Assembly (NCBI GenBank): GCA_036426205.1
Contig: CM071569.1
Location: 3,383,644 to 3,447,643 of the forward strand
Length of the DNA: 64,000 nt
Origin: Ascaphus truei
Lineage: Eukaryota; Chordata; Amphibia; Anura; Ascaphidae
Reading direction: 5' to 3'
Below, piece after piece: positions 44,877 through 55,063 of the stretch (the first letter of the stretch is position 1; the number at the start of each line of letters is the position of its first letter). The position numbers and the translations under genes were made by a program. The notes below the pieces were generated by a model. It made no database searches. It saw only the letters and a program-made list of their open reading frames with translations, and was not told the DNA's origin.

Positions 44877-46179
44877 TGTAACACCTTCCCCCCCCCCCCC
44901 TATCGCAGATGGGGACCATGTAGGGAATCTACACTTGTGTTACCGGGTGTGGTGCGTCACCTGATAGGCTCACAGAAGGCCTGAACCTCTGTCACTGGGA
45001 GCCTGGGGTTACCTGATCATTCGTCGAACACAGCGCCTCCACCTGTAAGGGTTCCCACCTGAGTGGGATGGTCCTCTTACAGGAACCACAATAATAAAAC
45101 ACGCACACAGTGTATGCTAATAATTGTTTACTATTGCTACTAATAATAACTTCGGAACCTGTACCACACAGAATAATGCATATAGTCACACACATGGAGG
45201 TGCACCCATCAACATAGGTATTCCCCAAAGTACCTTATGTCCAAACCACACCCACGTGTGTTGGAGATAGCACTATCCCTGGACGTGTTCATGCACTATT
45301 TATGGATACCTGCCCGGGGCTCCAGCCCGCGGGTGCCGCAATACAATTGGATTGGATCCGCCTGATCCGACGTGATGTCCTCCTATGCGTGGGGTGAATT
45401 CCAGCGTGGATAATATCACCATGGCTCCGCACTGTCTGTACTTTGACAGGGATCCGTTTGCAACCGGCAGGCTGCAGTCACTGCTTGGCGTGGCCTCCGA
45501 GAAGATAGTCTCTATATACTCTAGGGTCTGAGCCCAGACCCAGGAATCAGGCTGCGCGACACTGAGTGTCTCCTTAACTAAACCCAACAGCTAAAGGGGC
45601 AGAACTCCTCAAGTTGGGCCTGTCCCTGAAGCAACCACAAACTGGGGCAATGGTAACTGTTATCTGGGGCCTCTGGGGTTAACTAGGCCTAGTGCCAGGG
45701 GCTACTGCTCCCTGCACACACACCCTAACTCACCCAGCTCCAAGCTCCCACTGACGTTCCTCGCAAGCCTACGGAATGTATCTCTTTGCTCTTGCCGAGA
45801 ATCCTGGCCTCTTATTGGCCACTATGAGGCACCTGGTGCCTATCTCCCTAGGCCTCTTGGGAGTTGTAGTCCCGCGGAGGCTATAGCTGCATTGGGGCCG
45901 CGTGCGTGCTCGTACAGCGCATGCGCGACTTCCTAATGGCCGCCGCAGCTCCCTAGTGTCTTCTGCGCATGCGCGACCACTGCGCATGCGCGCACCTTTG
46001 TAATGGCGGCCCCCACTAGCCGGGTGCGCCGCCGAGACTCCCAGGACTCGGAGCGCTCCCTGCTCCGGCCCCCACCCTTGCAAGCAGCCGGCGGGTCCGT
46101 CGCTGACTCTGGCGGCACCCGTGACCGCGCTGCCCGCAAAGAGGGGGATCTCGGGAAGCTCAAGGGGACTGGGGCTACA
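44877..46179 (-). repeat. 3' LTR of the two-LTR element
   Basis: On the plus strand it reads TGTAACACC..GGGGCTACA. It contains GGGAGTTGTAGTCCCG (45859-45874), three GCGCATGCGCG cores (about 45919-45990) and GTAATGGCGGCCCC (about 46001). Short frames differ between the two LTRs only by substitutions and are not credible genes. Confidence 0.88.
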
Positions 46180-47028
46180 CACTCCCCCTGTTAAAATCCC
46201 AACGACCTCGCTTGGGTAGCAGACATATAACAGAGAGTTATATAATGAAAAATGCATTGCATAGGTTATACAGCAAATCACATGCACTTGTTCAACGGTA
46301 CCCAACATCATCACGTTGATACCCGAGGCCAGCTGAGTCTCATAGTGGGGTACCCCTAACTGATTGAGTGATTGACTCTTGGGAGTCTTTTGGAGCTCAG
46401 GATCGGGTGCTACAGTCTCAAATCCCAAACCATCTCCTCCCCCTGGTAGAAGGAATAGTAAGGGATCTTGGTGCCAGACATTTGCCCGGCCATCCGCAGC
46501 ATGGATGATACAGGCCAGGGGGTCTTGCCCCTTGCCTCGGTCCACCACATGGTGAATGAAGCGTTCCATAGTGCGCATGAAGGAGGCAATAAATCCCAGA
46601 GCGGTCTCAGCAAAGTCTTGGATCGCTCCAGCAATTTCTTTAGTGGTGACGTCTTCTGGGGACATCACAATATCTACGTCCATATCTTGAGACGAAAAAG
46701 CTTGAAGGTTCCTCTTGTAAGAGTAACCACCGCGCATGGCCGCTGTACTGAATATCTTGATGGCGTCAAATCTGCTCTCTGGTCTGCAGAGATCTTCTAG
46801 GGGGCACACCTCCACCAGGACGCGATGATGGGGTGAGCCCATCGCCCGTGTGACCCTACCTTTGGAGCCACCATGCTCCGCGATCACCGGGGAGCTCACA
46901 CCCGACACCACTGGGGAAGTCAACTTACCCCTGTCGTGGTTGGTAGGTACTGATCCCAAGCCTGGGTACCATCTGGGTACCACCTGGGTACCATCGTTGT
47001 AGGCCGGACAGGCCGTGGTAGGGCCCAC
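45769..47028 (-). CDS. Second open frame of the LTR-A element, unknown function
   Basis: A 419-codon minus frame. Its first 283 codons lie in the interior and the rest runs through the polypurine tract into the 3' LTR, so the C-terminal third is probably not real protein. The interior part has a predicted helical stretch (DVTTKEIAGAIQDFAETALG, about residues 125-145) and no zinc knuckle or catalytic motif that I recognise. It overlaps the upstream 348-codon frame by 109 bases in the -1 phase. The overlap falls on a short tandem repeat (GGTACCCAG-type), so the two may have been one frame split by slippage. A gag-like structural role is a guess. Confidence 0.4.
   Translation of the reverse strand: MGPTTACPAYNDGTQVVPRWYPGLGSVPTNHDRGKLTSPVVSGVSSPVIAEHGGSKGRVTRAMGSPHHRVLVEVCPLEDLCRPESRFDAIKIFSTAAMRGGYSYKRNLQAFSSQDMDVDIVMSPEDVTTKEIAGAIQDFAETALGFIASFMRTMERFIHHVVDRGKGQDPLACIIHAADGRANVWHQDPLLFLLPGGGDGLGFETVAPDPELQKTPKSQSLNQLGVPHYETQLASGINVMMLGTVEQVHVICCITYAMHFSLYNSLLYVCYPSEVVGILTGGVCSPSPLELPEIPLFAGSAVTGAARVSDGPAGCLQGWGPEQGALRVLGVSAAHPASGGRHYKGARMRSGRACAEDTRELRRPLGSRACAVRARTRPQCSYSLRGTTTPKRPREIGTRCLIVANKRPGFSARAKRYIP
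46180..46193 (-). promoter_or_regulatory. Polypurine tract
   Basis: On the minus strand AACAGGGGGAGTG directly abuts the TGTAGCCCC start of the 3' LTR, the expected plus-strand priming site. Confidence 0.75.
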
Positions 47029-47966
47029 GGGCCCACAGCAGAGTCCGTAGTAGGTGGGGCAATCAGCCCGTTGTCCTCAGCTTCACTTGAGTGGTCCGCC
47101 GGCAGGCGCATCACCACGGCTGATTGGCTACTGTTGTCAGTAAAAGAGAATAGGGGTAGAGATGCCTTACCCTTCTTTGGTTCACACATCTGGGGTTCCG
47201 GCATTGGAACCGACTCTGGAACCGATTCTGGAGTTGAGTCTGGAACCTCTGTTAGGGCGCACGGGCCCTCCAAAACCTCCGCTCTTGAGGTAGGTAGCTT
47301 AGCAGCATTGACTGGCTCAGTAGAGAGGTCTGTCGCATCTTTCTCTGCGGGTTCCGTAGGCCGCAGCAGCATGGGCTGCAGGAACTGTGCTCCGCAGCAA
47401 GCACTCTTGGGTCCCCAAGTCAGTTCTCCATCTGGAAAATCACATTTGCTACAAACACATCGTAGACACACCTGCCTGTCCACTTCTACCAACCGCATTT
47501 CTATTAGTAGAGGATAGGGGTCAAAGTCCATACCGCCATACTTATTCAACTCTTTTTGTAAGCACGGGCACAGAAAATAGGGCACTTTTTCTCGTCTTAC
47601 TCGCAACACTCTGTATAACTGAGGGTGCAGTTCTCTGTATCCGGTTCCTCCCTGTGGGGGAACAGAAGTGGTGGACTGAGACTCACTGCCGTCACGGGGG
47701 TGGGGCTCTGGTTCTTGCGCCAGACCCGGGCAGGTTACTGTAACGCAAGGTGACGCAACCTGGCCGCCATTAGCACGTGCACTCTCCTGACTTGGCGGGA
47801 GACGCCATTTTGGGTGGGACTCATTATTAGCCTCCCCGGATGCGGGAGCCAAAGAAACTGCTAGGTCAGGATAAATAATTGGGCACCCATTGATTGGACC
47901 CTCGGGCAGAGTTAGGAATTGAGGACAGTCTTCCTCACATATGGCATGGTCTACTTTTATTATCAT
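46920..47966 (-). CDS. Cysteine-rich open frame of the LTR-A element, unknown function
   Basis: A 348-codon frame starting about 280 bases after the PBS, the place where gag normally starts. A Cys cluster at residues 167-191 has the pattern C-x2-C-x-C-x2-C-x14-CC; two more Cys at 133 and 135 suggest a metal-binding fold unlike a retroviral CCHC knuckle. The C-terminal third is Pro/Ser/Glu-rich with a TPESVPESVP repeat. I do not recognise the family. The frame is uninterrupted although the two LTRs differ by several percent, which hints at past selection or chance. Confidence 0.5.
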   Translation of the reverse strand: MIIKVDHAICEEDCPQFLTLPEGPINGCPIIYPDLAVSLAPASGEANNESHPKWRLPPSQESARANGGQVASPCVTVTCPGLAQEPEPHPRDGSESQSTTSVPPQGGTGYRELHPQLYRVLRVRREKVPYFLCPCLQKELNKYGGMDFDPYPLLIEMRLVEVDRQVCLRCVCSKCDFPDGELTWGPKSACCGAQFLQPMLLRPTEPAEKDATDLSTEPVNAAKLPTSRAEVLEGPCALTEVPDSTPESVPESVPMPEPQMCEPKKGKASLPLFSFTDNSSQSAVVMRLPADHSSEAEDNGLIAPPTTDSAVGPWALPRPVRPTTMVPRWYPDGTQAWDQYLPTTTGVS

Positions 47967-48231
47967 GGCACTCCATTGACGGAGGGAATCATACTTTCAC
48001 CCTATGACCCATGCTTGCGCCAGTCCAGGGAGTTTGCGAACATGCGCCTGGACGTCTGACGCGAATGCGCAAGCAGAAACTCCGCCCACAACAACCAGGC
48101 AGTTCGGGGTTGGGCTAAGCTTGGTGGCCCATGCGTGAACCTCCTACCTTGAGGGCACCCACATAGTGGAAAAGTAAATTGAACAATTTGCATGAAAAAT
48201 AGGACAGGGCACCCCAGGTCTGAGATCTCAT

Positions 48232-48244
48232 CAGCGCCTCCAAA
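48232..48244 (-). promoter_or_regulatory. Primer binding site
   Basis: On the minus strand TTTGGAGGCGCTG directly follows the GGTGTTACA end of the 5' LTR. The TGG near the start pairs with a tRNA CCA tail; which tRNA is not determined. Similar TGGAGGCGCTG words occur near other copies (54484). Confidence 0.6.
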
Positions 48245-49547
48245 TGTAACACCACCCGCCCCCCCATCGCAGATGGGGACCATGTGGGGAATCTACACTT
48301 GTGTTACCGGGTGTGGTGCGTCACCTGATTGGCTCACAGAAGGCCTGAACCTACGCCACTGGGAGTCTGGGGTTACCTGATCATTCGTCGAACACAGCGC
48401 CTCCACCTGTAAGGGTTCCCACCTGAGTGGGATGGTCCTCTTACAGGAACCACAATAATAAAACACGCACACAGTGTACGCTAATAACTGTTTACTATTG
48501 CTACTAATAATAACTTCGGTACCTGTACCACACAGAATAATGCGTATACACACACACATGGACGTGCACCGGGTGCTCCCATCAACATAGGTATTCCCCA
48601 AAGTACCTTATGTCCAAACCCCAGATAGCGCTATCCCTTGACGTGTTGGTGCACTATTTATAGATACCTGCCCGGGGCTCCAGCCCGCGGGTGCCGCAAT
48701 ACAATTGGATTGGATCCGCCTGATCCGACGTGATGTCCTCCTACGCGTGGGGTGAATTCCAGCGTGGCTAATATCACCACGGCTCCGCACCGTCTGTACT
48801 TTGACGGGGATCCGTCTGCAACCGGCAGGCCGCAGTCACTGCTTGGCGTGGCCTCCGAGAAGATAGTCTCTATATACTCTGGGATCTGAGCCCAGACCCA
48901 GGAAACAGGCTGCGCGACACTGAGTGTCTCCTTAACTAAACCCAACAGCTAAAGGGGCAGAACTCCTCAAGTAGGGCCTGTCCCTTAAGCAACCACAAAC
49001 TGGGGCAATGGTAACTGTTATCTGGGGCCTCTGGGGTTAACTAGGCCTAGTTCCAGGGGATACTGCTCCCTGCACACACACCCTAACTCACCCAGCTCCC
49101 ACTGACGTTCCTCGCAAGCCCGCGAAATGTATCTCTTTGCTCTTGCCGAGAATCCTGGCCTCTTATTGGCCACTATGAGGCACCTGGTGCCTGTCTCCCT
49201 AGGCCTCATGGGAGTTGTAGTCCCGCGGAGGCTATAGCTGCATTGGGGCCGCGTGCGTGCTCGTACTGCGCATGCGCGACTTCCTAATGGGCGCCGCAGC
49301 TCCCTAGTGTCTTCTGCGCATGCGCGACCACTGCGCATGCGCGACCACTGCGCATGCGCGCGCCTTTGTAATGGCGGCCCCCGTTAGCCGGGTGCGCCGC
49401 CGAGACGCTCAGGACTCGGAGCGCTCCCTGCTCCGGCCCCCACCCTTGCAAGCAGCCGGCGGGTCCGTCGCTGCCTCCGATGGCATCCGCGACCGCGCTG
49501 CCCGCAAGGAGGGGGATCTCGGGAAGCTCAAAGGGACCGGGGCTACA
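48245..49547 (-). repeat. 5' LTR of the two-LTR element
   Basis: Same length as the 3' LTR. It has one extra GCGCATGCGCGACCACT unit (about 49317-49350), four NRF1-like cores in all, and GGGAGTTGTAGTCCCG at 49210-49225. Scattered substitutions between the LTRs (for example CTGATAGG versus CTGATTGG) show that the insertion is not recent. Confidence 0.88.
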
Positions 49548-49950
49548 CATATATACAGATATATCTATATATCCATTGTATGTTTTATTTTTGCCTCCCA
49601 AAAGACTGCAGGTCTCAGTTAATGCCCCATTATCAAGGTCTAAGGAACCTATTCAGGTAGATTTGATGTGATCACTGCCCAATTCAACGGTTTGACATGA
49701 CCATACCTCACGGTCTGATGTTTGTGTAATCATGGTATTCAGAAAGAGTTATCACAAGTCAGAGACCGTGGGGTAGGAAAATGCCAATACTGCTCGGGAT
49801 AGCAGTGTCTTTATCCCTGTCTTTTTCTAAGTTCTACGATCTGCCTGCAGTCTGGAAGAGCTGCACACATAGTGAGCTGCATCTCCCTGCACAGCTCTTA
49901 CCGGCGATCTCCCTGCACAGAGAGAGCTGCCTGTCCCTGCACAGCCCTTA

Positions 49951-50583
49951 GGCTAAGGCCCCGCTCCCAGAGTCAGCGCGCCCGCACTGCAGACAAGCGG
50001 GGCGCTGACAAACACAGACCGCGATATGCGGTCTGTAGGGAGTGGGAGCCGGAGCGGGAGGTGGGCGGGAGTGGGAGGTTTGAGCGGGAGGGGGGGCGTG
50101 GCTTGAGCGGAGGGACCCGCTACTCTCCCCCCCTCCCTCCACGGCTCGGGTAAGTAAAGCAACACACACACAGACAGAGGCAGGCACTCACGCACTCAGG
50201 CACACACATACACACACACACACACACACAGACAGTGGCAGGCACTCACGCACTCACGCACTCAGGCACACACATACAGGCACGCACGCACTCAGACACA
50301 CACACAGACAGGCACTCACGCTGCTTTCACTCCACTCTCCTCCCCGCTCCCCGAAGCCTCTCCTCCTCCCGAAGCCACCCCTCCCCATTGGCTCACAGCC
50401 ACACCACGTGACGCGTCAACGCTAGGGAACACCATTCTCTTGTATCCCATAGTGGCTGATGCGCCACAGCGTGTAGTAAGCTGTGCAGCCAGGGGGGACC
50501 GGGACCGGCTCCGCAGGATTCCCCTGCTGGTGGGGAACTCGCGTGTGGCCGCCCGCGCCACCGGGCGCAGCGGGACCGAGGCC
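49951..50583. mobile_element. PIF/Harbinger-type MITE with TTA duplication
   Basis: 633 bp between two TTA trinucleotides (49948-49950 and 50584-50586). Ends are GGCTAAGGCCCCGCTCCC on the left and, inverted, GGCCTCGGTCCCGCTGCG on the right. The flanks rejoin as GCACAGCCC-TTA-CAGGCGATCTCC, and an uninterrupted paralogue GCACAGCTCTTACCGGCGAT lies 60 bp to the left (49892-49911), giving a direct empty site. No transposase. Internal CA repeat at 50163-50310. Confidence 0.82.
50163..50320. repeat. CA/CACGCACTCAGG compound microsatellite
   Basis: (CA)n runs alternate with AGGCACTCACGCACTCAGG words, within the Harbinger MITE. Confidence 0.88.
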
Positions 50584-51030
50584 TTACAGGCGATCTCCCT
50601 GCACAGAGATAACTGCATCTCCCTGCACAACTGTTACAGGCATTCACACTGTTTTTATTTTGTTTTAATAACACAGATTCAAGCAGGGGGTCTCCAGAAC
50701 CGATATTAATGCGGGTCAGCGCCGGAGACCGCCGGCTTCAATCCGATGCAGTCAAAATCATTTTTTTCTTCACAGTTACATCGAGGATCCCATGAGATCA
50801 CAACCTGCTAGTTGCAGCCGCGATGTGAATCTCGAAGCTACCTGAATAGCTCAATAGCTCAGTTTGATCATTTTTCACGGCACCGCTCGGTTTGAGAGCG
50901 ATAGTGCTACCGATGGGAAAGAAGCCGTTTTCTAGCGCGTTTGGCATGTTATCAAAGCTCTTGCAAACTCGCTAGAAAAGGGCTCAAAACTAGCGATAAG
51001 TCACTTATCGAAGTTTACTGAAAAGGCCCA

Positions 51031-51398
51031 AATGTATAAAAGTATCTGGTCTGCTAAACTGGGGAAATAAATGCTTGATTTAAAATTTGATTAGATATCT
51101 TGGCGCTACTTGTGCCAGTTTTACAACCTAAGTAAGGGAAACAGGATGTGGGCTTTAGCCAATTTGGGATCTTAAAATAAAAATCTATGCCTATGTACAG
51201 TACACAGATACATACAGTATGTATACATACACACACGTACACACAACTATCGCAGGAACGCTCCACCAAAAGCTGTGGTTTGACGGCGTGTGATAGGGAT
51301 TGCCCCCCCCCCCCCCACACCACCATATTCTCTTGCTTAGGGCCCCCATAAAACAAGAGCCACCACAGGGATAGCTTTAAGTCTATGCTAAATATTTG
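51031..51398. other. Unassigned DNA
   Basis: No gene. The 146-codon minus frame at 51054-51494 crosses into an LTR and has no motif. A poly-C run lies at 51303-51317. Confidence 0.5.
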
Positions 51399-52556
51399 TG
51401 TAGCCCTTTTTCTGACGCTCCCAAAGGGACTACTGGTCACTGTACACAACCTGTGGCTCCAGGAGATCTGAGAGCTGGGAGCCTGGGGTAACACTTATAG
51501 CGCAACAACTTCGCAAAGGGTCAGACGAATCAGCGGCCTGCCTCCTGGGTCTCAATGTCCAGCTGTCTGGTCCCAAACGACTCGCCACAACCGCAACGCT
51601 GTACCTTTGTCCCTAGCTGTCTACACAGTAAGGTGAATGGCGTTCCTATCCTATAGGGCGTCCCTGCAGCACAACAACCTTCGGTGACTTCAGGGAATAC
51701 TCCTAGGGGCCTACGGGGTAGCCTGTCCTATGCAGGCGGGTCACTGACCCCCTGCACCCACACTACCTCTCCCTTCACCTCCCGGATCCCCTCTAACTAG
51801 CTTCTCCCTAATACCTGCAGCAATCCCACTGCACTCAACCCGGTACCTGCAGCAACCCACTGCACTCACCGGGTACCCGCAGCAACCGTGCTGCACACAC
51901 ACACTGTGCCTACTTGTCAGCGCACACAGCACTGACAGCAGTGACACTGACAAGACTGCACACTCACCCACACCTAAGGGCAGGGTCCCTATCCTAGGGT
52001 CCATCCCTCAGTACCTACCCACTACCCTGGTGGGGCTTGAGGCCTGCCTGGGATCTGGGGATACCTTACCTGGTGTAGGAGCCACTTGCTCCCTACACCC
52101 TTCCTCCCCCTTCCTGCTCCCAGCTCCAACTGCCTTGCACCAAAGCCCGCGAAATGTATTTATCCGCTCTCCCAGTAACCTTGCGCTCCCATTGGCCGCT
52201 ATGAGGCACCTGGTGTACTTGGCCCTAAGCCTCATGGGAACTGTAGTCCCGTGGAGGCTGCCTTTGCATTGGGGCCACGTGCGCACTTGCCCTGTGCATG
52301 CGCGAGTCCCTAATGGCCGCCGCAACTCTCTAGCTGTTCCCGCGCATGCGCAATCACGGCACATGCGCGCGCATTGGCAATGGCGGCCCCCGCTAGCCGG
52401 GTGCGCCGCCGGGACTCCCAGGACTCGGAGCGCTCCCTGCTCCGGCCCCCACCTTCGCGTTGTGCCGGCGGGTCCGTCGCTGCCTCCGGCGGCACCCGCA
52501 ACCGCTCGGCACTCATAGAGGGGGGTCTCTGGGGGCGAAATGAGACCGGGGCTACA
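51399..52556 (-). mobile_element. Solo LTR, family LTR-A, copy 8
   Basis: It starts TGTAGCCCTTTTTCTGACGC and ends GAGACCGGGGCTACA, with TTTG on both flanks (exact 4-bp duplication). The right 300 bp (CGGGTGCGCCGCCGGGACTC, CTCGGAGCGCTCCCTGCTCC) are close to the two-LTR element. It has GGGAACTGTAGTCCCG (52237-52252), CGCGCATGCGCAAT (about 52341) and CAATGGCGGCCCC (about 52379). The 205- and 162-codon frames lie on opposite strands of the same GC-rich DNA. Confidence 0.85.
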
Positions 52557-53089
52557 TTTGTTTAATGCCCTTACTGTATTAGCTGTTGCCATGTCTGTGA
52601 GGGGGCCACCCCACAAATCCACCATCTTACACTTCCCCCGAGCCTTTAATGAACAGGACCCACTGCGTTATTTCTAACATGCAGCTATTTAACACCCTAG
52701 ACAGGTGTCTCCTAAAGACGAATGAATACATAATGCAAGTTGTGCCCAGCCCAGTATTTTAAGGCAAATTGTTGTCTCATTTCAACTCATATGGAGTACA
52801 CAGTAAAATCCCAACTCTTCCTTTTCTCTGCATGATGCTAATGATTATGCATTTCCTTTCAGCTGAATCCACATCAAGAAACTTAGCAAGAATAAACTGT
52901 CTGGCAGTGTTTTGCAATGTAATGTACAGTATTGCAGTGAAAGATTGTACATTGGCTCCCTCATTAAAAACAATGCAGGTCGATCTGGAACATACTGTAA
53001 TGGCCTCAGAGACACTGCGCTTGATTGAATCATCTCATTCTTGAAAGATCACACACAATCCCCGCATATGGGACAACATATGGTACCAT
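52557..53089. other. Apparently single-copy DNA; candidate conserved element
   Basis: No gene recognised. Positions 52820-53040 include TGATGCTAATGATTATGCAT, an octamer/homeodomain-like cluster, in sequence without repeat structure. Conservation is untested. Confidence 0.4.
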
Positions 53090-53575
53090 ATACTATGGTT
53101 ACATGTAGAGTCTCACAAAGCTCATCGCTTTCCCCCTCCTGTTCAACATCTGCATTAAACCTTTAGCAGACCTCATTAGAACAAGAGGACATAGAGTCCC
53201 TGTTTATGTCGATGATATTCAGATTCAGCTATTCATTGAAGCATCCAATAATCATACAGAACATGCCAATTCGCTTACTCAATGTCTTAATGTCATCCAA
53301 AAATGGCTGGCTTCTAACATACTTCAGCTTAACCCTGATAAGACTGAAATAATTATTCTACAAGCAAAGGACCACCCCACCTTTTCATGGGTAACAACAG
53401 TAAAATTACAAAAAAAGGAAGAAATCTAGTAATCACCCTGACTCACCAAGCCACCCTCACATTCCATATCAACGTGACAGCTAAAGCTTCGGTCAATGCT
53501 CTGAGGATGATAAAGTGGATTGCCCATCTCTTGACAAAAAATGACCTCATCACAATCACCCTAGTCCTTTATTGA
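53090..53575 (+). pseudogene. Non-LTR reverse transcriptase fragment
   Basis: In one frame: LFNICIKPLADLIRTRG, then VPVYVDDIQIQLFIEAS with the catalytic YVDD box at 53205-53216, then NVIQKWLASNILQLNPDKTE (about 53290-53350), the order found in L2/CR1/Jockey-type reverse transcriptases. After a frame slip near 53360-53390 a 62-codon frame (LVITLTHQATLTFHINVTAK..) continues the RT thumb region. It is truncated at both ends and not functional. This copy is from a different LINE lineage than the YADD-type element at 31-33 kb. Confidence 0.8.
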
Positions 53576-53772
53576 CTTGACAGGAATAACTCTCTCCACA
53601 TAGGAATGCCGTTATTTTTATGATTTGTTTTGCATTAAAGGGACGGTGGACCTGTTATTGTGTTGTTTAACCCCTGTATTTAACCCCTGTAAATAAACCC
53701 AGTGTAAAGAAGTACAAGTTTCACTCCTGCTCAATCTGGGACACAAGGTCTTGCAAAGTGATGCAGACACAC

Positions 53773-53872
53773 ATATATATATTATATATATACAGTGTAT
53801 ATATATATATATAATATATATATATATATTATATATATATATATATATACACTGTATATATATATCTATATA
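53773..53872. repeat. (TA)n palindrome with CAGTG centres
   Basis: TATATACAGTGTATATA near the left is answered by TATATACACTGTATATA at the right, with pure AT repeat between, so the whole 100 bp is self-complementary. Confidence 0.9.
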
Positions 53873-53929
53873 TTTAGCCATGTGTAAAATTGGTGTACAT
53901 ATCTCTTTCTCATGCTGGCAGTAAACCTG

Positions 53930-54620
53930 GTATGTATGCAGGGTTGCCAGCAACAATCATGGAGGTTTGCCCTCAAACCCTGGTGAGGTGTCATATGACC
54001 CACAGGAAGTGACAACATGCTTGGTGTCCACCCTTAGTGACATCAGAGATGTGCCTGTTCCTGAGGTGATATAAGACACAGCACTGCCTAAAGTTAGGAG
54101 TTCAGTTGAGTTGGTGTTTTGACTCTGTTCGGGAGAGTCATGTGGAGGTCTGCAACAGTGTTGCAGAGGCTGATGCAAGAGCTGTTAGTCTGTGCAGCTC
54201 TGAGCAGAGAGACAGAGACAAGCTGGTGAATCTCCCTAAGGGGAGAGGTGGAGAGCAACTCTATTAGAGGAGGAGGAACCTTCCTAATGGAGTGCAGCAG
54301 AGAGATGAGCGGCTAGACTGTTAGCTGTGAGGGGCAGCTGGCCCATACCACCATGCCAATAAAGATGTCCTTGATAAGAGATACCCTCATGTCTGAGTCT
54401 GGAATTACTCTGCAGAGGAAGGCACCACAGAGGAGTTCCTCATCAGAACCATCCCCATGCGGACGCAGGGATCCTGATGAGGTGGAGGCGCTGCACTGGA
54501 TATAGGTAGGACTCACGCACACTACCTCAGCTGCCTGTCTGGGTTGACAATCCCCAAACACCATCATGGGGGAGACTCAGGAGTCCTGTTGCCAACGGGT
54601 GCACCACCAGACACGACCAT
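53930..54620 (+). mobile_element. LTR-like fragment, plus orientation
   Basis: It has a possible TATA box (GGTGATATAAGACAC, about 54066), AATAAA at about 54359 and GTGGAGGCGCTGCACTGG at about 54482, the same block seen before the end of plus-oriented LTR-A copies. Clear TGT..ACA ends and a target duplication were not found. Confidence 0.4.
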
Positions 54621-55063
54621 GTAATGGGGGCTGGTTAGACCACAGGGGCCAATGTGAGATTGGATGGGTCAGGCCAGAAAATCCGTTATATATATATAAG
54701 TCGATCACGCATGTACAGTTGGCAAGTGCCGATCGTGCATGCATGGCCAATGATATAGAAACATTTTTCCCGGGGGCCTACGCATGCCTAGCTATGCCAC
54801 GCAGTGTCTTCTTGTAGTATTTTAGTTTGCCCCAAATTGTGGAAAACAATCGTATCATCTTGAGTCTAGAGAAATTCGCAAAATAGCGATGTGTTTATTT
54901 GTAAGGCCAACACTGAGTACTGGTTTATTTATGCAAATATTGACAACATACACAACATTTGCCAATATCTGCCACTACAGTACCTTTCATGAAATATTTG
55001 TATGTGGAAATCATTTTATTAACATGAATTATTAACATGCAAACAATGCAGATACCTCTATAC
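54621..55063. other. Unassigned DNA
   Basis: No gene or known repeat recognised. Confidence 0.45.

Larger units (their letters stand above)
44877..49547 (-). mobile_element. Two-LTR retroelement of family LTR-A, non-autonomous
   Basis: Two direct LTRs of exactly 1303 bp (44877-46179 and 48245-49547), about 95% alike by eye, enclose a 2065-bp interior. Reading leftwards, the interior begins TTTGGAGGCGCTG immediately after the 5' LTR (PBS position) and ends AACAGGGGGAGTG immediately before the 3' LTR (polypurine tract). Outer flanks TATA and CATA match at 3 of 4 positions. The interior is far too short for gag-pol and shows no RT, RNase H, integrase or protease motif, so movement would require helper proteins. 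It carries two overlapping minus-strand frames of unknown function. Confidence 0.88.
49560..51030. repeat. R1 foldback repeat, copy 3, inverted and diverged
   Basis: The left part matches copy 1 in reverse: minus strand TTCTGAATACCATGATTACA, a single diverged 23-bp unit, then GGCATTTTCCTACC..CAGTCTC and a GAGCTGTGCAGGGAGATGCA block. The right part (50640-50720) has TTTTATTTTGTTTTAATA..AAGCAGGGGGTCTCC as in copy 4. A Harbinger MITE (49951-50583) interrupts it. Confidence 0.65.

Noticed and set aside
45769..46179. C-terminal part of the 419-codon frame as real protein
   Set aside because: It runs through the polypurine tract into the LTR, which is unlikely to be meant as coding.
47071..47743. 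Plus-strand frames of 118-148 codons inside the two-LTR element
   Set aside because: They are antisense to the longer minus-strand frame, and PBS and PPT show the element reads leftwards.
52008..52625. 205-codon minus and 162-codon plus frames
   Set aside because: Both lie in the GC-rich end of an LTR-A copy; equivalent frames in sister LTRs are differently interrupted.
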